A DNA stretch of 64,000 bases from Marinobacter profundi (GTDB lineage Bacteria > Pseudomonadota > Gammaproteobacteria > Pseudomonadales > Oleiphilaceae), in contig NZ_KZ319376.1 in the NCBI RefSeq assembly GCF_002744715.1, forward strand, positions 34,997 through 98,996, written 5' to 3'. Below are positions 26,713 to 36,802 of the stretch, in pieces (position 1 is the stretch's first letter; each line of letters opens with the position of its first letter). The translations under genes were made by a program, and so were the position numbers. The notes under the pieces were generated by a model that saw nothing but the letters and a program-made list of their open reading frames with translations, was not told the origin of the DNA and made no database searches.

Positions 26713-29007
26713 TCAGGGGGACCAGGCGTCACCGCCCTGGTCCGACGCCGTGATCCAGTAGCGGTTCCGACCCAGCTGTTTGGCGTGGTACATGGCCTGG
26801 TCAGCCTCCCGCAGGAGCTGGTCACCGTCCAGCTCCTGCCGGCCCGGATACAGCGCCACGCCGATACTGGCCGACACTTGTACACTGTGACCCGCCACCC
26901 ACACCGGCTCGCCAATCACCGTCAGCAAACGCTGCAACAGCGTTTCGCCCAGCGCCCGGTCCGGAATGTCCACAAGCAGCGCGACGAATTCGTCCCCGCC
27001 CAGGCGCGCCACGGTGTCCTGTTCCCGCAATGCCGTGCGCATCCGCCCGGCCAGGGTCACCAGCAACTCGTCGCCCGCCTCATGGCCAAAGGCGTCGTTA
27101 ACCGGTTTGAACTTGTCCAGGTCGATGTAAGCCACCGCCAGCCGGTAACCCTGGCGCCGGGCCTGGGCCATGGCCTGTTGCATCCGGTCGGCCAGCAATA
27201 CCCGGTTAGGCAGGCCGGTCAGCGCATCGTAATGGGCCATGCGGGTCAGGCGGTTTTCCTGTTCCCGCAGCCGGGTAATGTCGCTGAAGATACCCACGAA
27301 GTGGGTCAAGCGCTGCCGGTCGTCCCGCACCGCGGTGATGGTCAGCGCCTTGATATAGGCTTCGCCATCCTGCCGCCGGCTGCGGAATTCGCCGACCCAG
27401 CGGCCATGGGTACGGGCATACATCAACACGCTGACGCCCTCGTCGGGCAGTTCAACCAGCGAGCCGATGGACTGGTTACGGTTGTAGCCGGTGATGACCT
27501 GGTAGGCATCGTTGATGTCGATCACCCGACCCTCGACATCGGTGATGAAAATCCCTTCCCGGGCATGGGAAAACACACTTGCGGCCAGCCGTTGCTGGGC
27601 CTCCGCACGTTTACGCCGGGTGATGTCGTGGAGAGCGCAGAGGATGGCCGGTTCACCATCGTCATGCTGGCCGATCCGCGCCAGCGTCAGGTCAACATAT
27701 AGCTCGCTGGCGTCGTTGCGCAGGCAGCGCCACTCACAGGCCTGTACCCCCTGGTCCATCACTGCCTGCAGCAGGGCCCGGCTTTTCTCCAGCGAGGGCT
27801 CGCCATCCGGCTGGAACGGTGGCGATACGCCCGCGAGGCCCTGCACGGCCAGCGACTCCCGACGGTGGTAACCCAGCAGCTGCAAGGCAGCGGAATTGGC
27901 CTCGACAAACAGCCCGCGGCGAATGATCAGCATGGGCTCGGGCCAGGTTTCGACCATCGCCGACAGCCTGCGCTGTTCCCGCACCAGGCGCTTGCGCTGG
28001 CGCCAGAGCCAGATTGCCGTCAGGGCCAGTAAACTGATCAGAAGTACCACAGCGAAGATCCAGTAGCGGTACTGCTGCAGGACATCCAGCCAGGTGACAG
28101 CGGGCACCCGGTCATAGGGCGGCACCCGCAAGGAGCGGGCCAGCAACTCCACCGACTGGTAATCGGCGGGCGGTGCGAAGCCCGCAATGTCACCGGCCCG
28201 GGCAGCGGGATGATCCTCGGCCAGCGCGAACAGCGAGGATGCAAGCCGGCGCACCAGTTTCTGGTCGACGTGAGGCAAGGCGACAAACGGCCATTCCGGG
28301 TAGAGCCGGGTGGAGACAACAAAGGGAAACTCGCCCAGTTCCTGGGGGTGCAGAACGCGGACATCATCCCGCTGCAAGCGCCCCTCCTCCACCAGTTGCT
28401 CGATGATGCCGGTGCGGACAAAGCCCGCGTTGACGTCCCCCTCAAGCACCGCCCGCACCACCCGGTCGTGACTGCCCAGCACCCGCAGCCGCGCGGTGCG
28501 CTGCAGGTCGATACCAATCTCCCGGAATTCAAACAGCTGGGTCTGGAAGCCGCCGAGAAAATACGGCCCCGGTACCGCGATCGTGGCATTGCGGAGGTCA
28601 CTGAGCGAGTCATAGCGACTGTCACCACCACGCACCAGAATAACCCCGCCAAGACTGGAGGTGTTTGCCGTCGGCCCCCGCCGGATGAGCGTCGCAATGG
28701 CACCGCCCAGGCTGCGTTCACTGCGGATCATCAGGAAATGACTGGGATTGGTAAAAAACAGGTCCAGCTGATTGCGGGCCAGCGCCTCGTTCATCTGCTC
28801 CTGGGTCAGGATGTGGAGGCGCACTTCCACCCCCAGCTGGGCCCCCAGATAATCCGCCAGCGGCTGGAACCGGCTTTCAAGTACCTGGGTTGGGCGATAG
28901 GCGAAGATACCCAGGTTCAGGGCCTGGGCAGCCAACGCTTCCGTCGCCAGCAATCCGAACAGCAATGCCAGGGCCAGGCAACGGAACCGGGCGGTCCTCG
29001 GGGTCAT
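26713..29007 (-). CDS. PhnD-type sensor with PAS domains and GGDEF diguanylate cyclase
   Basis: The 764-residue protein has a signal/anchor and a periplasmic PhnD-like solute-binding domain (about 25-290: ALNLGIFAYRPTQVLESRF and TNPSHFLMIRSE). A membrane helix (about 310-335), two PAS domains (about 350-470 and 475-590) and a GGDEF domain with intact RLGGDEFVAL follow. An RxxD inhibitory site (REQD) lies five residues before GGDEF. It should turn a periplasmic ligand signal into cyclic di-GMP. It starts inside the upstream lipoprotein gene (ATGA overlap at 29004-29007). The ligand (phosphonate, phosphite or other) is unknown. Confidence 0.9.
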   Translation of the reverse strand: MTPRTARFRCLALALLFGLLATEALAAQALNLGIFAYRPTQVLESRFQPLADYLGAQLGVEVRLHILTQEQMNEALARNQLDLFFTNPSHFLMIRSERSLGGAIATLIRRGPTANTSSLGGVILVRGGDSRYDSLSDLRNATIAVPGPYFLGGFQTQLFEFREIGIDLQRTARLRVLGSHDRVVRAVLEGDVNAGFVRTGIIEQLVEEGRLQRDDVRVLHPQELGEFPFVVSTRLYPEWPFVALPHVDQKLVRRLASSLFALAEDHPAARAGDIAGFAPPADYQSVELLARSLRVPPYDRVPAVTWLDVLQQYRYWIFAVVLLISLLALTAIWLWRQRKRLVREQRRLSAMVETWPEPMLIIRRGLFVEANSAALQLLGYHRRESLAVQGLAGVSPPFQPDGEPSLEKSRALLQAVMDQGVQACEWRCLRNDASELYVDLTLARIGQHDDGEPAILCALHDITRRKRAEAQQRLAASVFSHAREGIFITDVEGRVIDINDAYQVITGYNRNQSIGSLVELPDEGVSVLMYARTHGRWVGEFRSRRQDGEAYIKALTITAVRDDRQRLTHFVGIFSDITRLREQENRLTRMAHYDALTGLPNRVLLADRMQQAMAQARRQGYRLAVAYIDLDKFKPVNDAFGHEAGDELLVTLAGRMRTALREQDTVARLGGDEFVALLVDIPDRALGETLLQRLLTVIGEPVWVAGHSVQVSASIGVALYPGRQELDGDQLLREADQAMYHAKQLGRNRYWITASDQGGDAWSP

Positions 29008-29960
29008 GGCAACCTCCGCGGCAGCCAGCGGGCCGAATAGAATTCACCGACCTTCGCGTCCGAAGTGTCAGAATCACTCGCCAACCCGATCATCTGGCTG
29101 GCCGCCCGTTCGATCCGGGAATCGCCGGCAAGGTAGCGGTGGTTCGCAGCGAGGTCCGGCAGCATGATGCCCGCCAGCGACCGGCGGACCACCGCCACAC
29201 TGACCTGTTGACGGCTCGCCACCCGATACAGCGCATCGTGAGGATTACGCACCAGATGATCCAGGCCGCGAAAGTGCGCCAAGATCAGCTCGGTGACGTC
29301 CTGCGAGCGGTTGGCCCCCCGCTCGGCATTGACCGCCAGCACATCGAAAATGGTGTCGGGCAATTGCCGGCTGTCAAACAACCGCTCACCGCCGGCTGCC
29401 GCCAGCAACGACGCCACCGGCTCGTAACAGACCGATGCATCGATAGCACCTTGCTGCCAGGCCTCAAGATGCCGGTTGACCGGCAGGTCGACCCGCTGGA
29501 TATCAGAGGCCGCCAGGCCTGCCCGCTCCAGCGCACGCTGCAGCATCAGTTCCCCGAGGGCAGACGGTTCGACTGCGATCCGCTTGCCGGCCAGTTCAGG
29601 CAAGCGGCTGATAGCCGGATGCACCATCAGCACATCGGCGCCGGCAGACACATCCATGATCAGCGCGGCCACCAGCGGAAGGCCCCCGTTGCGGGCTCGA
29701 AGCATTTCATCCAGGGTCAGCGCCGCTGCATCCAACTGGCCGTCCGCCAGTCCCTGCAGGGAGTCGGTGGCCGAGGCACCATGCAGCAGGCGAACCCGCT
29801 GCGGAAGCCAGCCAAATTCCTCAGCCAGGTAGAGGGATTCGTAGCCGATCCAGGGATGCAGCCCCATTCGCAGGGGCTGTGACGAAGAACAGCCGGGAAG
29901 CCCGGCGCCGAGCAGGCCTGTCGCTATCATGATTTCCAGAAAACTGCGCCGATCCATCAA
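29004..29960 (-). CDS. ABC-type substrate-binding lipoprotein (NitT/TauT-like), no permease nearby
   Basis: The 318-residue protein has a twin-arginine-like start (DRRSFLEIM) and lipobox GLPGC, then a type II periplasmic binding fold (LRMGLHPWIGYESLYLAEEFG, GQLDAAALTLDEML, YEPVASLL). Members usually deliver nitrate, taurine, thiamine precursors or similar ligands to an ABC permease. No permease or ATPase gene is adjacent. Instead it overlaps the PhnD-GGDEF gene by 4 nt, so the two are translationally coupled and probably act together in sensing. Confidence 0.85.
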   Translation of the reverse strand: MMDRRSFLEIMIATGLLGAGLPGCSSSQPLRMGLHPWIGYESLYLAEEFGWLPQRVRLLHGASATDSLQGLADGQLDAAALTLDEMLRARNGGLPLVAALIMDVSAGADVLMVHPAISRLPELAGKRIAVEPSALGELMLQRALERAGLAASDIQRVDLPVNRHLEAWQQGAIDASVCYEPVASLLAAAGGERLFDSRQLPDTIFDVLAVNAERGANRSQDVTELILAHFRGLDHLVRNPHDALYRVASRQQVSVAVVRRSLAGIMLPDLAANHRYLAGDSRIERAASQMIGLASDSDTSDAKVGEFYSARWLPRRLP

Positions 29961-30042
29961 GTAACGCTCTTGTCTGCCTGCACTGCCCGAATGCGTACAT
30001 AATTACGGCATTTTTTACCACATCTGTCCGGCTTCTGCAGTC

Positions 30043-30951
30043 CTAACCGGCGGCCAGGAACATTCCCATCAGCACCGGCGAGATAAACGACAGCAGGAAG
30101 CCCGAGGCGATGGCGACCGGCACACAGCTTAGTCCCCCACTGCTGCGGATGACCGGCAGGGTGAAATCCATGGCAGTAGCACCGCCATAGCCGATCGCCA
30201 TGGCCGGGCTTCGGCCAATGATGAGCGGGATGATGGCAAGGGCGATGATCTCGCGCAGCACGTCATTGAGAAAAGCTACCCCACCCCAGGCCGGGCCAAG
30301 GGCATCGCCAATCACAATACCGGACAGCGAGTACCAGCCAAAGCCTGACGCCAGCGCCAGGCTGTCGTGCCAGGGCAGCCCCAGCAGAGGCGCCACCACC
30401 AGGCCGGCGACCAATGAACTGCCAACCAGGGCAGCCGCCACCCCGACCCCCTGCCGGTTCATCAACAACCGGCGCAGTGACAGACCGGCGTTGCGCAACT
30501 GCAGGCCAATGAGGAACAACAACAGCATCAGCGCCCCGGTGGCGAGCTGATCCACCAGGGCAATGGCGGGCAACAGGAAATAGCCCGCCAGCACCCCGGC
30601 CACCACCGCCAACAACGGTTTGATTGCAGCCAGGAACAGCCGCTGGTAACTGGCCGGCGCAGTGGCGGCCTCCCTGGTGACCACCATCGGTTGCCAGCGA
30701 TGCCAAAGCCACAATCCTGCCATGTTGGCGACCAACAGCGTGGACACCAGGATGGCGACCTGCCCGGCCATGGCCCCGAGTTGCTCCCACAACCGCTCCA
30801 TCTGGCCCAGGCCGAGGCCCAGCAGCGCCAGGATGAAATAGACCAGGCCCTCGACACTGTGATGGATCACCGACATCAGCCGGCGGTTGTCCAGGGCGAG
30901 GGCGAAGCCCAGGAACAGGGGAACCAGAATCAGCAATGCGCCGGCCAGCAT
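30043..30951 (-). CDS. lysO: Lysine exporter LysO family membrane protein
   Basis: The 302-residue inner-membrane protein has about eight to nine hydrophobic helices and the family segments SGFGWYSLSGIVIGD, FLNDVLREIIALAIIPL and GGATAMDFTLPVI, which resemble LysO (YbjE) of E. coli, a lysine and thialysine exporter. I start at ATG 30951 behind GAGGA; a TTG six codons upstream is the alternative. Specificity is inferred from family only. Confidence 0.85.
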   Translation of the reverse strand: MLAGALLILVPLFLGFALALDNRRLMSVIHHSVEGLVYFILALLGLGLGQMERLWEQLGAMAGQVAILVSTLLVANMAGLWLWHRWQPMVVTREAATAPASYQRLFLAAIKPLLAVVAGVLAGYFLLPAIALVDQLATGALMLLLFLIGLQLRNAGLSLRRLLMNRQGVGVAAALVGSSLVAGLVVAPLLGLPWHDSLALASGFGWYSLSGIVIGDALGPAWGGVAFLNDVLREIIALAIIPLIIGRSPAMAIGYGGATAMDFTLPVIRSSGGLSCVPVAIASGFLLSFISPVLMGMFLAAG

Positions 30952-31011
30952 GGAGTCCTCAGTCAGCAATATGGGTCAGGGGTTAGCGGTCAGGGGAAAA
31001 GGCGAGGTATG

Positions 31012-31392
31012 TCAGCCGATGGGCTCGTACCGGTCGGGATCAAAATGTCCGTCGCCGCGGCTCATGGCCCCATCTGTACGGACCATGCGGGCGAGGCGCT
31101 GGGCAATAACCGGCCATACTACATGTTCCCCGGGGCAGGGTTCAAAACCTTCGCCCATCAGGGACCCGGCCAGCCGGCGCATGGCGGATTCAGCGCCGGC
31201 AACCGAGCCATAAGGTCCCTGGCAGCGGTGTTTTTCCGGCTGACCGACAGTGCTGCCATGGATGCCACTAAGCGCAACCACCATCCAGGCTTCATCGCCC
31301 ACTGCCTTGATATGCAGCTCGACCCGCCGTTGCTGGCGGATCATCACCAGGGCACGAAGCGGGCTGCGGCCATGGAAATAGTGCAGCTTCAT
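31012..31392 (-). CDS. Hypothetical protein
   Basis: A 126-residue open frame directly follows the DUF2288 gene on the same strand (27-bp gap). It opens MKLHYFHGRSPLRALVMIRQ, has no signal peptide or membrane segment, and contains an E/R-rich beta region (RRVELHIKAVGDEAWMV). I do not recognise a family; a small WGR-like fold is only a guess. The ribosome site is weak. Codon use matches neighbours, so it is probably real. Confidence 0.55.
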   Translation of the reverse strand: MKLHYFHGRSPLRALVMIRQQRRVELHIKAVGDEAWMVVALSGIHGSTVGQPEKHRCQGPYGSVAGAESAMRRLAGSLMGEGFEPCPGEHVVWPVIAQRLARMVRTDGAMSRGDGHFDPDRYEPIG

Positions 31393-31419
31393 CGCGGGCC
31401 CCGGCCGCGACCAGCCGGC

Positions 31420-31740
31420 TCAGTGCAGGCCACGGGCATCCCGGTCCTGGACCAGAACCCAGGGTGCAATCACGACCGCCCACAACTCGGCGTTGCGATC
31501 GTACCAGGCCTGCGCCAGTTCCGGCGCCACCTCACCGACCTGGTCGGCCGCCATCCATGCCTCGAACTGCGACTTGTTGTCCGCCGCCAGTTCGGCACCC
31601 ACATCCAGCAGGTCCAGGCCGGGAGCCACCCGCACCACATGGCCGCGGGCATAGTAGGTCTGCAGGTCACGCCAGCAGATCTGTGAGGTTTCCAGGTTCA
31701 GCCTGGTTTTCAGTTCGTCCCGGGACAGCGGGGATGTCAT
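31420..31740 (-). CDS. DUF2288 family protein
   Basis: The 106-residue cytosolic protein has the DUF2288 pattern (SRDELKTRLNLETSQICW, YARGHVVRVAPGLDLL, WYDRNAELWAVVIAPWVLVQ). Function is unknown. I start at ATG 31740 behind GGAGG rather than the upstream in-frame codon at 31779. Confidence 0.82.
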   Translation of the reverse strand: MTSPLSRDELKTRLNLETSQICWRDLQTYYARGHVVRVAPGLDLLDVGAELAADNKSQFEAWMAADQVGEVAPELAQAWYDRNAELWAVVIAPWVLVQDRDARGLH

Positions 31741-31823
31741 GGCGTGTAGACCTCCAAAAAAAGCTCGACGTGTCCACAAGCTTACCTGAAAGGCGGTCTG
31801 CGATAGAAGCCGGGGCGCGTATC

Positions 31824-31847
31824 GGGCGCGACCCCCACGCCGCGCCC
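31824..31847. terminator. Hairpin after acnA
   Basis: GGGCGCG (31824-31830) pairs with CGCGCCC (31841-31847) around a 10-nt loop, 22 bp past the acnA stop codon. No T-tract is visible. Confidence 0.35.
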
Positions 31848-31868
31848 TTCGCTCGCCGCGGGCTGGCC

Positions 31869-34613
31869 TCAGGCAGCCCCGATCATCTCGCGGATAACGT
31901 AGTGCAGGATGCCACCATGACGGAAGTAGGTGGCCTCATTGGCCGTGTCGATGCGGGAAAGCAACTCGCAACGGGTGGTCGTGCCGTCGGCATAGGTCAC
32001 GGTCATTTCCAGCGTCTGCCCCGGCCTGATATCACCGGACAACCCGCTGATGGAGATGGTTTCCGCTCCGGTCAGGCGCAGGCTGTGGCGGTCCGTGCCT
32101 GCCGCAAACTGCAGCGGCATCACCCCCATACCGATCAGGTTGGAACGGTGGATCCGTTCGTAGGATTCCGCCACCACGGCTTTCACCCCCAACAGCCGGG
32201 TACCCTTGGCGGCCCAGTCCCGGCTGGAGCCAGTGCCATACTCCTTGCCGGCAATCACCACCAGCGGTATGCCCTGCGCCTGATACTCCATGGCGGCATC
32301 GTAGATGGTCATCTGCTTACCGGTGGGGACGAATCGGGTGAAACCGCCTTCCACGCCGTCAAGCATCTCGTTTCGGATACGGACATTGGCAAAGGTGCCC
32401 CGCATCATCACTTCGTGATTGCCCCGGCGGGAGCCGTAGGAGTTGAAGTCTTGCGGCGCCACCCCGTGTTCCTGCAGGTACTTGCCGGCAGGGGTGTCGG
32501 CCCGGAACGAGCCGGCCGGGGAGATGTGGTCGGTGGTCACCGAGTCGCCCAGCAGGGCCAGGATGTTGGCATCCTTGATATCGTCGATGGGCTCAGGGTG
32601 CTCGCCCATGCCCTCGAAGAACGGTGGGTGCTGGATGTAGGTGGATTGCTCGCTCCACTCGTACACCTTGCTTTCCGGCACCTTGATGGACTTCCAGATG
32701 TCGTCGCCGTCGAACACCTCGCCGTATTCCTTGCGGAACATGTCGGTTTTCACCTTTTCGACCGCTTCGGCAATCTCCGCCTGGCTGGGCCAGAGGTCGT
32801 TCAGGTACACCGGTTTGCCGTCTTTGGCGGTCCCCAACGGGTCTTTGGTCAGATCCAGCCGCACGTTGCCGGCCAGGGCATAAGCCACCACCAACGGTGG
32901 TGAGGCCAGCCAGTTGGTTTTAACCAGCGGGTGTACCCGGCCTTCAAAGTTGCGGTTTCCGGAGAGCACCGACGCCACGGTGAGGTCGCCGTCGGTAATG
33001 GCTTTTTCCACTGCATCCGGCAGCGGGCCGGAGTTGCCGATACAGGTAGTACAGCCGTAACCCACCAGGTTGAAACCCAGCTTGTCCAGGTCATCCTGCA
33101 GGCCGGCCACTTTCAGGTAGTCGGTCACCACCTTGGAGCCCGGCGCCAACGAGGTTTTCACCCAGGGTTTGGTGGCCAGGCCCTTTTCAACGGCTTTGCG
33201 GGCGATCAACCCGGCGGCCATCATCACGCTGGGATTGGAGGTATTGGTACAGGATGTAATCGCCGCAATCACTACCGCACCGGGGTCCAGGCGGGTTTTC
33301 TCGCCGTTCATTTCCAGGGGCTGGCTGGCTGCGTGCTGGTAGCTGTTATCAACACCTACGGCGGTCTGGCCGCCTTCGGATTCCAGCTTGCTTTCCTGGC
33401 TTTGCGCCGGACCTTCGGCAGTTTCCATCAGCAGCTCGAAGGCGGCCTTCATGTTCTTCAAGGCGACCCGGTCCTGGGGCCGTTTCGGGCCGGCCAGGCT
33501 GGCTTCCACCTCACCCAGATCCAGCTCCAGGGTGGCGGTGTAGACCGGCTCATGGCCCGGCTCACGCCACAGGCCCTGGGCCCTGGCGTAGGCTTCCACC
33601 AGCTCAAGCTGGGCCTCGTCACGGCCGGTCAGTCGCAGGTAATTAATGGTCTGCTCGTCCACCGGGAAGAAGCCACAGGTAGCGCCATACTCCGGCGCCA
33701 TATTGGCAATGGTGGCGCGGTCCGCCACCGGCATCTCTTGCAGGCCATCGCCGTAGAACTCCACGAACTTGCCCACCACGCCTTTCTTGCGCAGCATTTC
33801 CACCACGGTCAGTACCAGATCGGTGGCGGTGATGCCTTCCCGCAGCTTGCCGGTCATTTTGAAGCCGACCACCTCCGGAATCAGCATCGACACTGGCTGC
33901 CCCAGCATGGCGGCCTCCGCCTCGATACCGCCGACGCCCCAGCCCAGAATGCCCAGACCATTGATCATGGTGGTGTGGGAATCCGTGCCCACCAGAGTGT
34001 CCGGATAGGCGATGGTGTTGCCGTCCACCTCCTTCTGCCAGACGGTCTTGCCCAGGTACTCCAGGTTGACCTGGTGGCAAATGCCGGTACCCGGCGGCAC
34101 CACGCGGAAGTTGTCAAAGGCCTGCTGGCCCCAGCGCAGGAATTCGTAGCGTTCCCGGTTACGCTCCATCTCGATGGCCACGTTGTCCCGGAATGCGGCC
34201 GGATTGCCGTACTTGTCCACCATCACCGAATGGTCGATCACCAGGTCCACCGGCGACAGCGGATTGATCAACGCGGGATCCTTGCCCGCCTTTTGCACCG
34301 CTTCGCGCATGGCCGCCAGGTCCACCACGCCGGGCACCCCGGTAAAATCCTGCATCAGCACCCGCGCCGGCCGAAACTGGATCTCGGTGTCGGAACAGCG
34401 CTTGTCCAGCCACTGCGCCATGGCATCGATGTGGCTGCGATCAACGGTGATGCCATCTTCGTTGCGCAGCAGGTTTTCCAGCAATACCTTGAGGGAAAAC
34501 GGCATGCGGCTGATATCGCCAAGGGTATCGGCGGCCTGCGGCAGACTGTAGTAGTGGTAGGTGCTGCCACCGGCTTGCAGGCTGGAAAGCGTAGTCAAAC
34601 TGTCGTGCGACAT
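31869..34613 (-). CDS. acnA: Aconitate hydratase A
   Basis: Aconitase converts citrate to isocitrate in the TCA cycle. The 914-residue protein is the AcnA/IRP type, with the 4Fe-4S cysteines in [13 protein letters not shown] and [12 protein letters not shown] and the swivel-domain [25 protein letters not shown] lies upstream of the ATG. It is monocistronic, with 217 bp of intergenic DNA upstream that holds no gene I can support. Confidence 0.96.
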   Translation of the reverse strand: MSHDSLTTLSSLQAGGSTYHYYSLPQAADTLGDISRMPFSLKVLLENLLRNEDGITVDRSHIDAMAQWLDKRCSDTEIQFRPARVLMQDFTGVPGVVDLAAMREAVQKAGKDPALINPLSPVDLVIDHSVMVDKYGNPAAFRDNVAIEMERNRERYEFLRWGQQAFDNFRVVPPGTGICHQVNLEYLGKTVWQKEVDGNTIAYPDTLVGTDSHTTMINGLGILGWGVGGIEAEAAMLGQPVSMLIPEVVGFKMTGKLREGITATDLVLTVVEMLRKKGVVGKFVEFYGDGLQEMPVADRATIANMAPEYGATCGFFPVDEQTINYLRLTGRDEAQLELVEAYARAQGLWREPGHEPVYTATLELDLGEVEASLAGPKRPQDRVALKNMKAAFELLMETAEGPAQSQESKLESEGGQTAVGVDNSYQHAASQPLEMNGEKTRLDPGAVVIAAITSCTNTSNPSVMMAAGLIARKAVEKGLATKPWVKTSLAPGSKVVTDYLKVAGLQDDLDKLGFNLVGYGCTTCIGNSGPLPDAVEKAITDGDLTVASVLSGNRNFEGRVHPLVKTNWLASPPLVVAYALAGNVRLDLTKDPLGTAKDGKPVYLNDLWPSQAEIAEAVEKVKTDMFRKEYGEVFDGDDIWKSIKVPESKVYEWSEQSTYIQHPPFFEGMGEHPEPIDDIKDANILALLGDSVTTDHISPAGSFRADTPAGKYLQEHGVAPQDFNSYGSRRGNHEVMMRGTFANVRIRNEMLDGVEGGFTRFVPTGKQMTIYDAAMEYQAQGIPLVVIAGKEYGTGSSRDWAAKGTRLLGVKAVVAESYERIHRSNLIGMGVMPLQFAAGTDRHSLRLTGAETISISGLSGDIRPGQTLEMTVTYADGTTTRCELLSRIDTANEATYFRHGGILHYVIREMIGAA

Positions 34614-34830
34614 GGAGTGCCTCCTTCATCTGGATGGTCCGTCGAAAGGTCAGGCCGGGTAGTGCAGCCTTTGGATCAGTCCGCGCCCGCTGCCGGACTG
34701 CAGGCAGGCGACCGACGGACAACAGACGGATGCAAAGGCAAACTGAGCTGAAACCAGTATTAACTATTGCACTGTTTGGCCGGAGTTCAACCGCGGGCGC
34801 GGCTATATTCGTTATTCAGCCGCTGAATGA

Positions 34831-36708
34831 TCAGCTCTGGCGCTCGCCATACAGCTGGGCATACAGGCCGTCGCGGGCAATGAGCTCGTCATGGGCGCCC
34901 TCTTCGATAATCCGCCCGTCTTCGAACACCACGGCACGGTCTGCCTGCTTAACCGCGCTCAACCGGTGCGCAATGATCAGGGTGGTGCGCTGCTTGAGAA
35001 AGGCTTCCAGTGCCCGGTGCAGCTGGTACTCGGTTTCCGCATCCAGTGCCGAGGTGGCCTCATCGAGAATCACCACCGACGGCTCCGCCAGGATCATCCG
35101 GGCAATCGCCAGGCGCTGGCGCTGACCTCCGGACAGCCGCACTCCCTGCCGGCCGATCAGGGTATCCAGTTGCCGGGGCAGCTCCGCCACCGTGCGGTCA
35201 AGCTGGGCAATCCGTAGCGCCTCCCACAGCGCGGTGTCCGGCTTGTCCCGCCCCAGGGTGAGGTTCTGCCGGATGGTGTCATTGAACAGCGCCGGATGCT
35301 GCAGCACCGTGGCGACGTGCTCCCGCAGGCAGGGCAGCCCGATGCGCTGCAACGGCACCCCGTCAATCAGCACCTCGCCCCGCTGCGGGGTGTACATGCC
35401 CAGGATCACCTGCACCAGGGTGGACTTGCCGCCGCCACTGGCCCCTACCACAGCGACCTTTTCCCCGGGCCGGACGTCGAGGTTGATACCCTGCAGCACC
35501 GGTTCGTCGCGGTCATAGCAGAAGTGGATATCCCGCAGGGTCAGGCGCACCGTATGGCGGCCACGGAAGGGATTCTCCAGTGCCGGGTAGCGTGGTTCCT
35601 CGCGCAGCGACAACAGGCGGTTGATCCGTCCCAGCGCGGCATTGGCGGCATAGAAGGCGTACTGCATGTTGAGCATCTCCTGCACCGGCGTCAGCATGAA
35701 CCACAGGTAGCCGAAGATCGCGAACATCATGCCGATACTGAGATCACTCAGCAGAACCGTCATCATCGCGGCGGCACGGAACACATCCACCCCGAACTGG
35801 AACAGCGCGAAGCTGGCACGGGTGGCGGCATCGCTGCGCCACTGGAAGCGGATGGCGTGATCCCGCACATCGCGGGCCCGTCCGATCAGCTGGCGCAGAT
35901 AGTGGTCTTCGCGATTGGCCGCGCGCAGCTGGTGAATGGCATCGAGGGTTTCGGTCAGTGCGCCCTGGAAGACCTCGTAGGCGCTGTTTTCCCGCCGTTT
36001 CAGCTCCTTGACCCGCTTGCCGATCAGCATGGTGGTGTAGATCACCAGGGGGTTGAATAACAGGATCAGCAGCGCCAGCTGCCAGTGCACCCAGAGCAGC
36101 ACCCCGGCGGTGCCGACCACCGTCAGGCTGGCTACCAGGAACCGGCTGATGGTGGTGCCGAGGAACTGGTCCATGGTGTCCATGTCGGTCACCAGGTGGC
36201 TGCCCACCGCACCGGACCCCAGGGTTTCATACTCCACCATGGACACCCGCTGCAGGCGTCCCAGCAGGCGGGCGCGGATACGGAAGATGACGTCCTTGGA
36301 GATCTTCGCAAATTCCCGCGACTGCAACACGTTGAAGGCCAGCGCCAGGAGTCGCAGCAGCAGGGCGGCCAGCACCATCAGCGCGATGTAGACCACCGGC
36401 TGCTGCCAGGCGGCCGGTAGCAACCGGTCCATCGCCGGTAATACGGGGCCGGGCGCCGCCAGCAGGACTTCGTCCACCAGCACGGGCAACAGCAGCGGGA
36501 TGGGCACGCTGGCCACGGTGGCACAGATGGCCAGCAGGTTCGCCCGCACCAAGCGCGGCCGGTGCCTCAGCGCCAGGGCAAAAATGTCCCGCCACCGATA
36601 CTCCCGCGGGCGGTTTGCTGGCTCCGCCGGGGCCGGAGCTGTGTCTGCAGATGGGTCCAAGAATCCTCCGAACTCGCTGACCTGAAGGGAAATTACGGAG
36701 CCGGTCAC
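34831..36708 (-). CDS. ABC exporter, fused permease and ATP-binding protein (MsbA/LmrA-like)
   Basis: The 625-residue protein has about six membrane helices to residue 350 and one nucleotide-binding domain: Walker A GASGGGKST, signature LSGGQRQRLAIARM, Walker B VVILDEATSALD, and an intact H-loop AHRLS. It should work as a homodimeric exporter of lipid, drug or peptide. The substrate is unknown, and no peptidase domain is seen at the N-terminus. The start is uncertain: GTG 36708 is used here, but a TTG at 36660 follows GGAGGA. Confidence 0.88.
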   Translation of the reverse strand: MTGSVISLQVSEFGGFLDPSADTAPAPAEPANRPREYRWRDIFALALRHRPRLVRANLLAICATVASVPIPLLLPVLVDEVLLAAPGPVLPAMDRLLPAAWQQPVVYIALMVLAALLLRLLALAFNVLQSREFAKISKDVIFRIRARLLGRLQRVSMVEYETLGSGAVGSHLVTDMDTMDQFLGTTISRFLVASLTVVGTAGVLLWVHWQLALLILLFNPLVIYTTMLIGKRVKELKRRENSAYEVFQGALTETLDAIHQLRAANREDHYLRQLIGRARDVRDHAIRFQWRSDAATRASFALFQFGVDVFRAAAMMTVLLSDLSIGMMFAIFGYLWFMLTPVQEMLNMQYAFYAANAALGRINRLLSLREEPRYPALENPFRGRHTVRLTLRDIHFCYDRDEPVLQGINLDVRPGEKVAVVGASGGGKSTLVQVILGMYTPQRGEVLIDGVPLQRIGLPCLREHVATVLQHPALFNDTIRQNLTLGRDKPDTALWEALRIAQLDRTVAELPRQLDTLIGRQGVRLSGGQRQRLAIARMILAEPSVVILDEATSALDAETEYQLHRALEAFLKQRTTLIIAHRLSAVKQADRAVVFEDGRIIEEGAHDELIARDGLYAQLYGERQS

Positions 36709-36802
36709 AGATTAGTCTACCCTTTTCCGTGCCGGCTGCGATTACCACGTACTTCTGTCATCATTGTGCCCTGACTGCTGACGGACCAGGACACCGACAA
36801 CC

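Noticed and set aside
32931..34751. Long open frame (606 codons) antisense to acnA
   Set aside because: It lies fully opposite a well-conserved aconitase; long antisense frames are expected in GC-rich coding DNA, and its product is His/Gln-rich with no domain.
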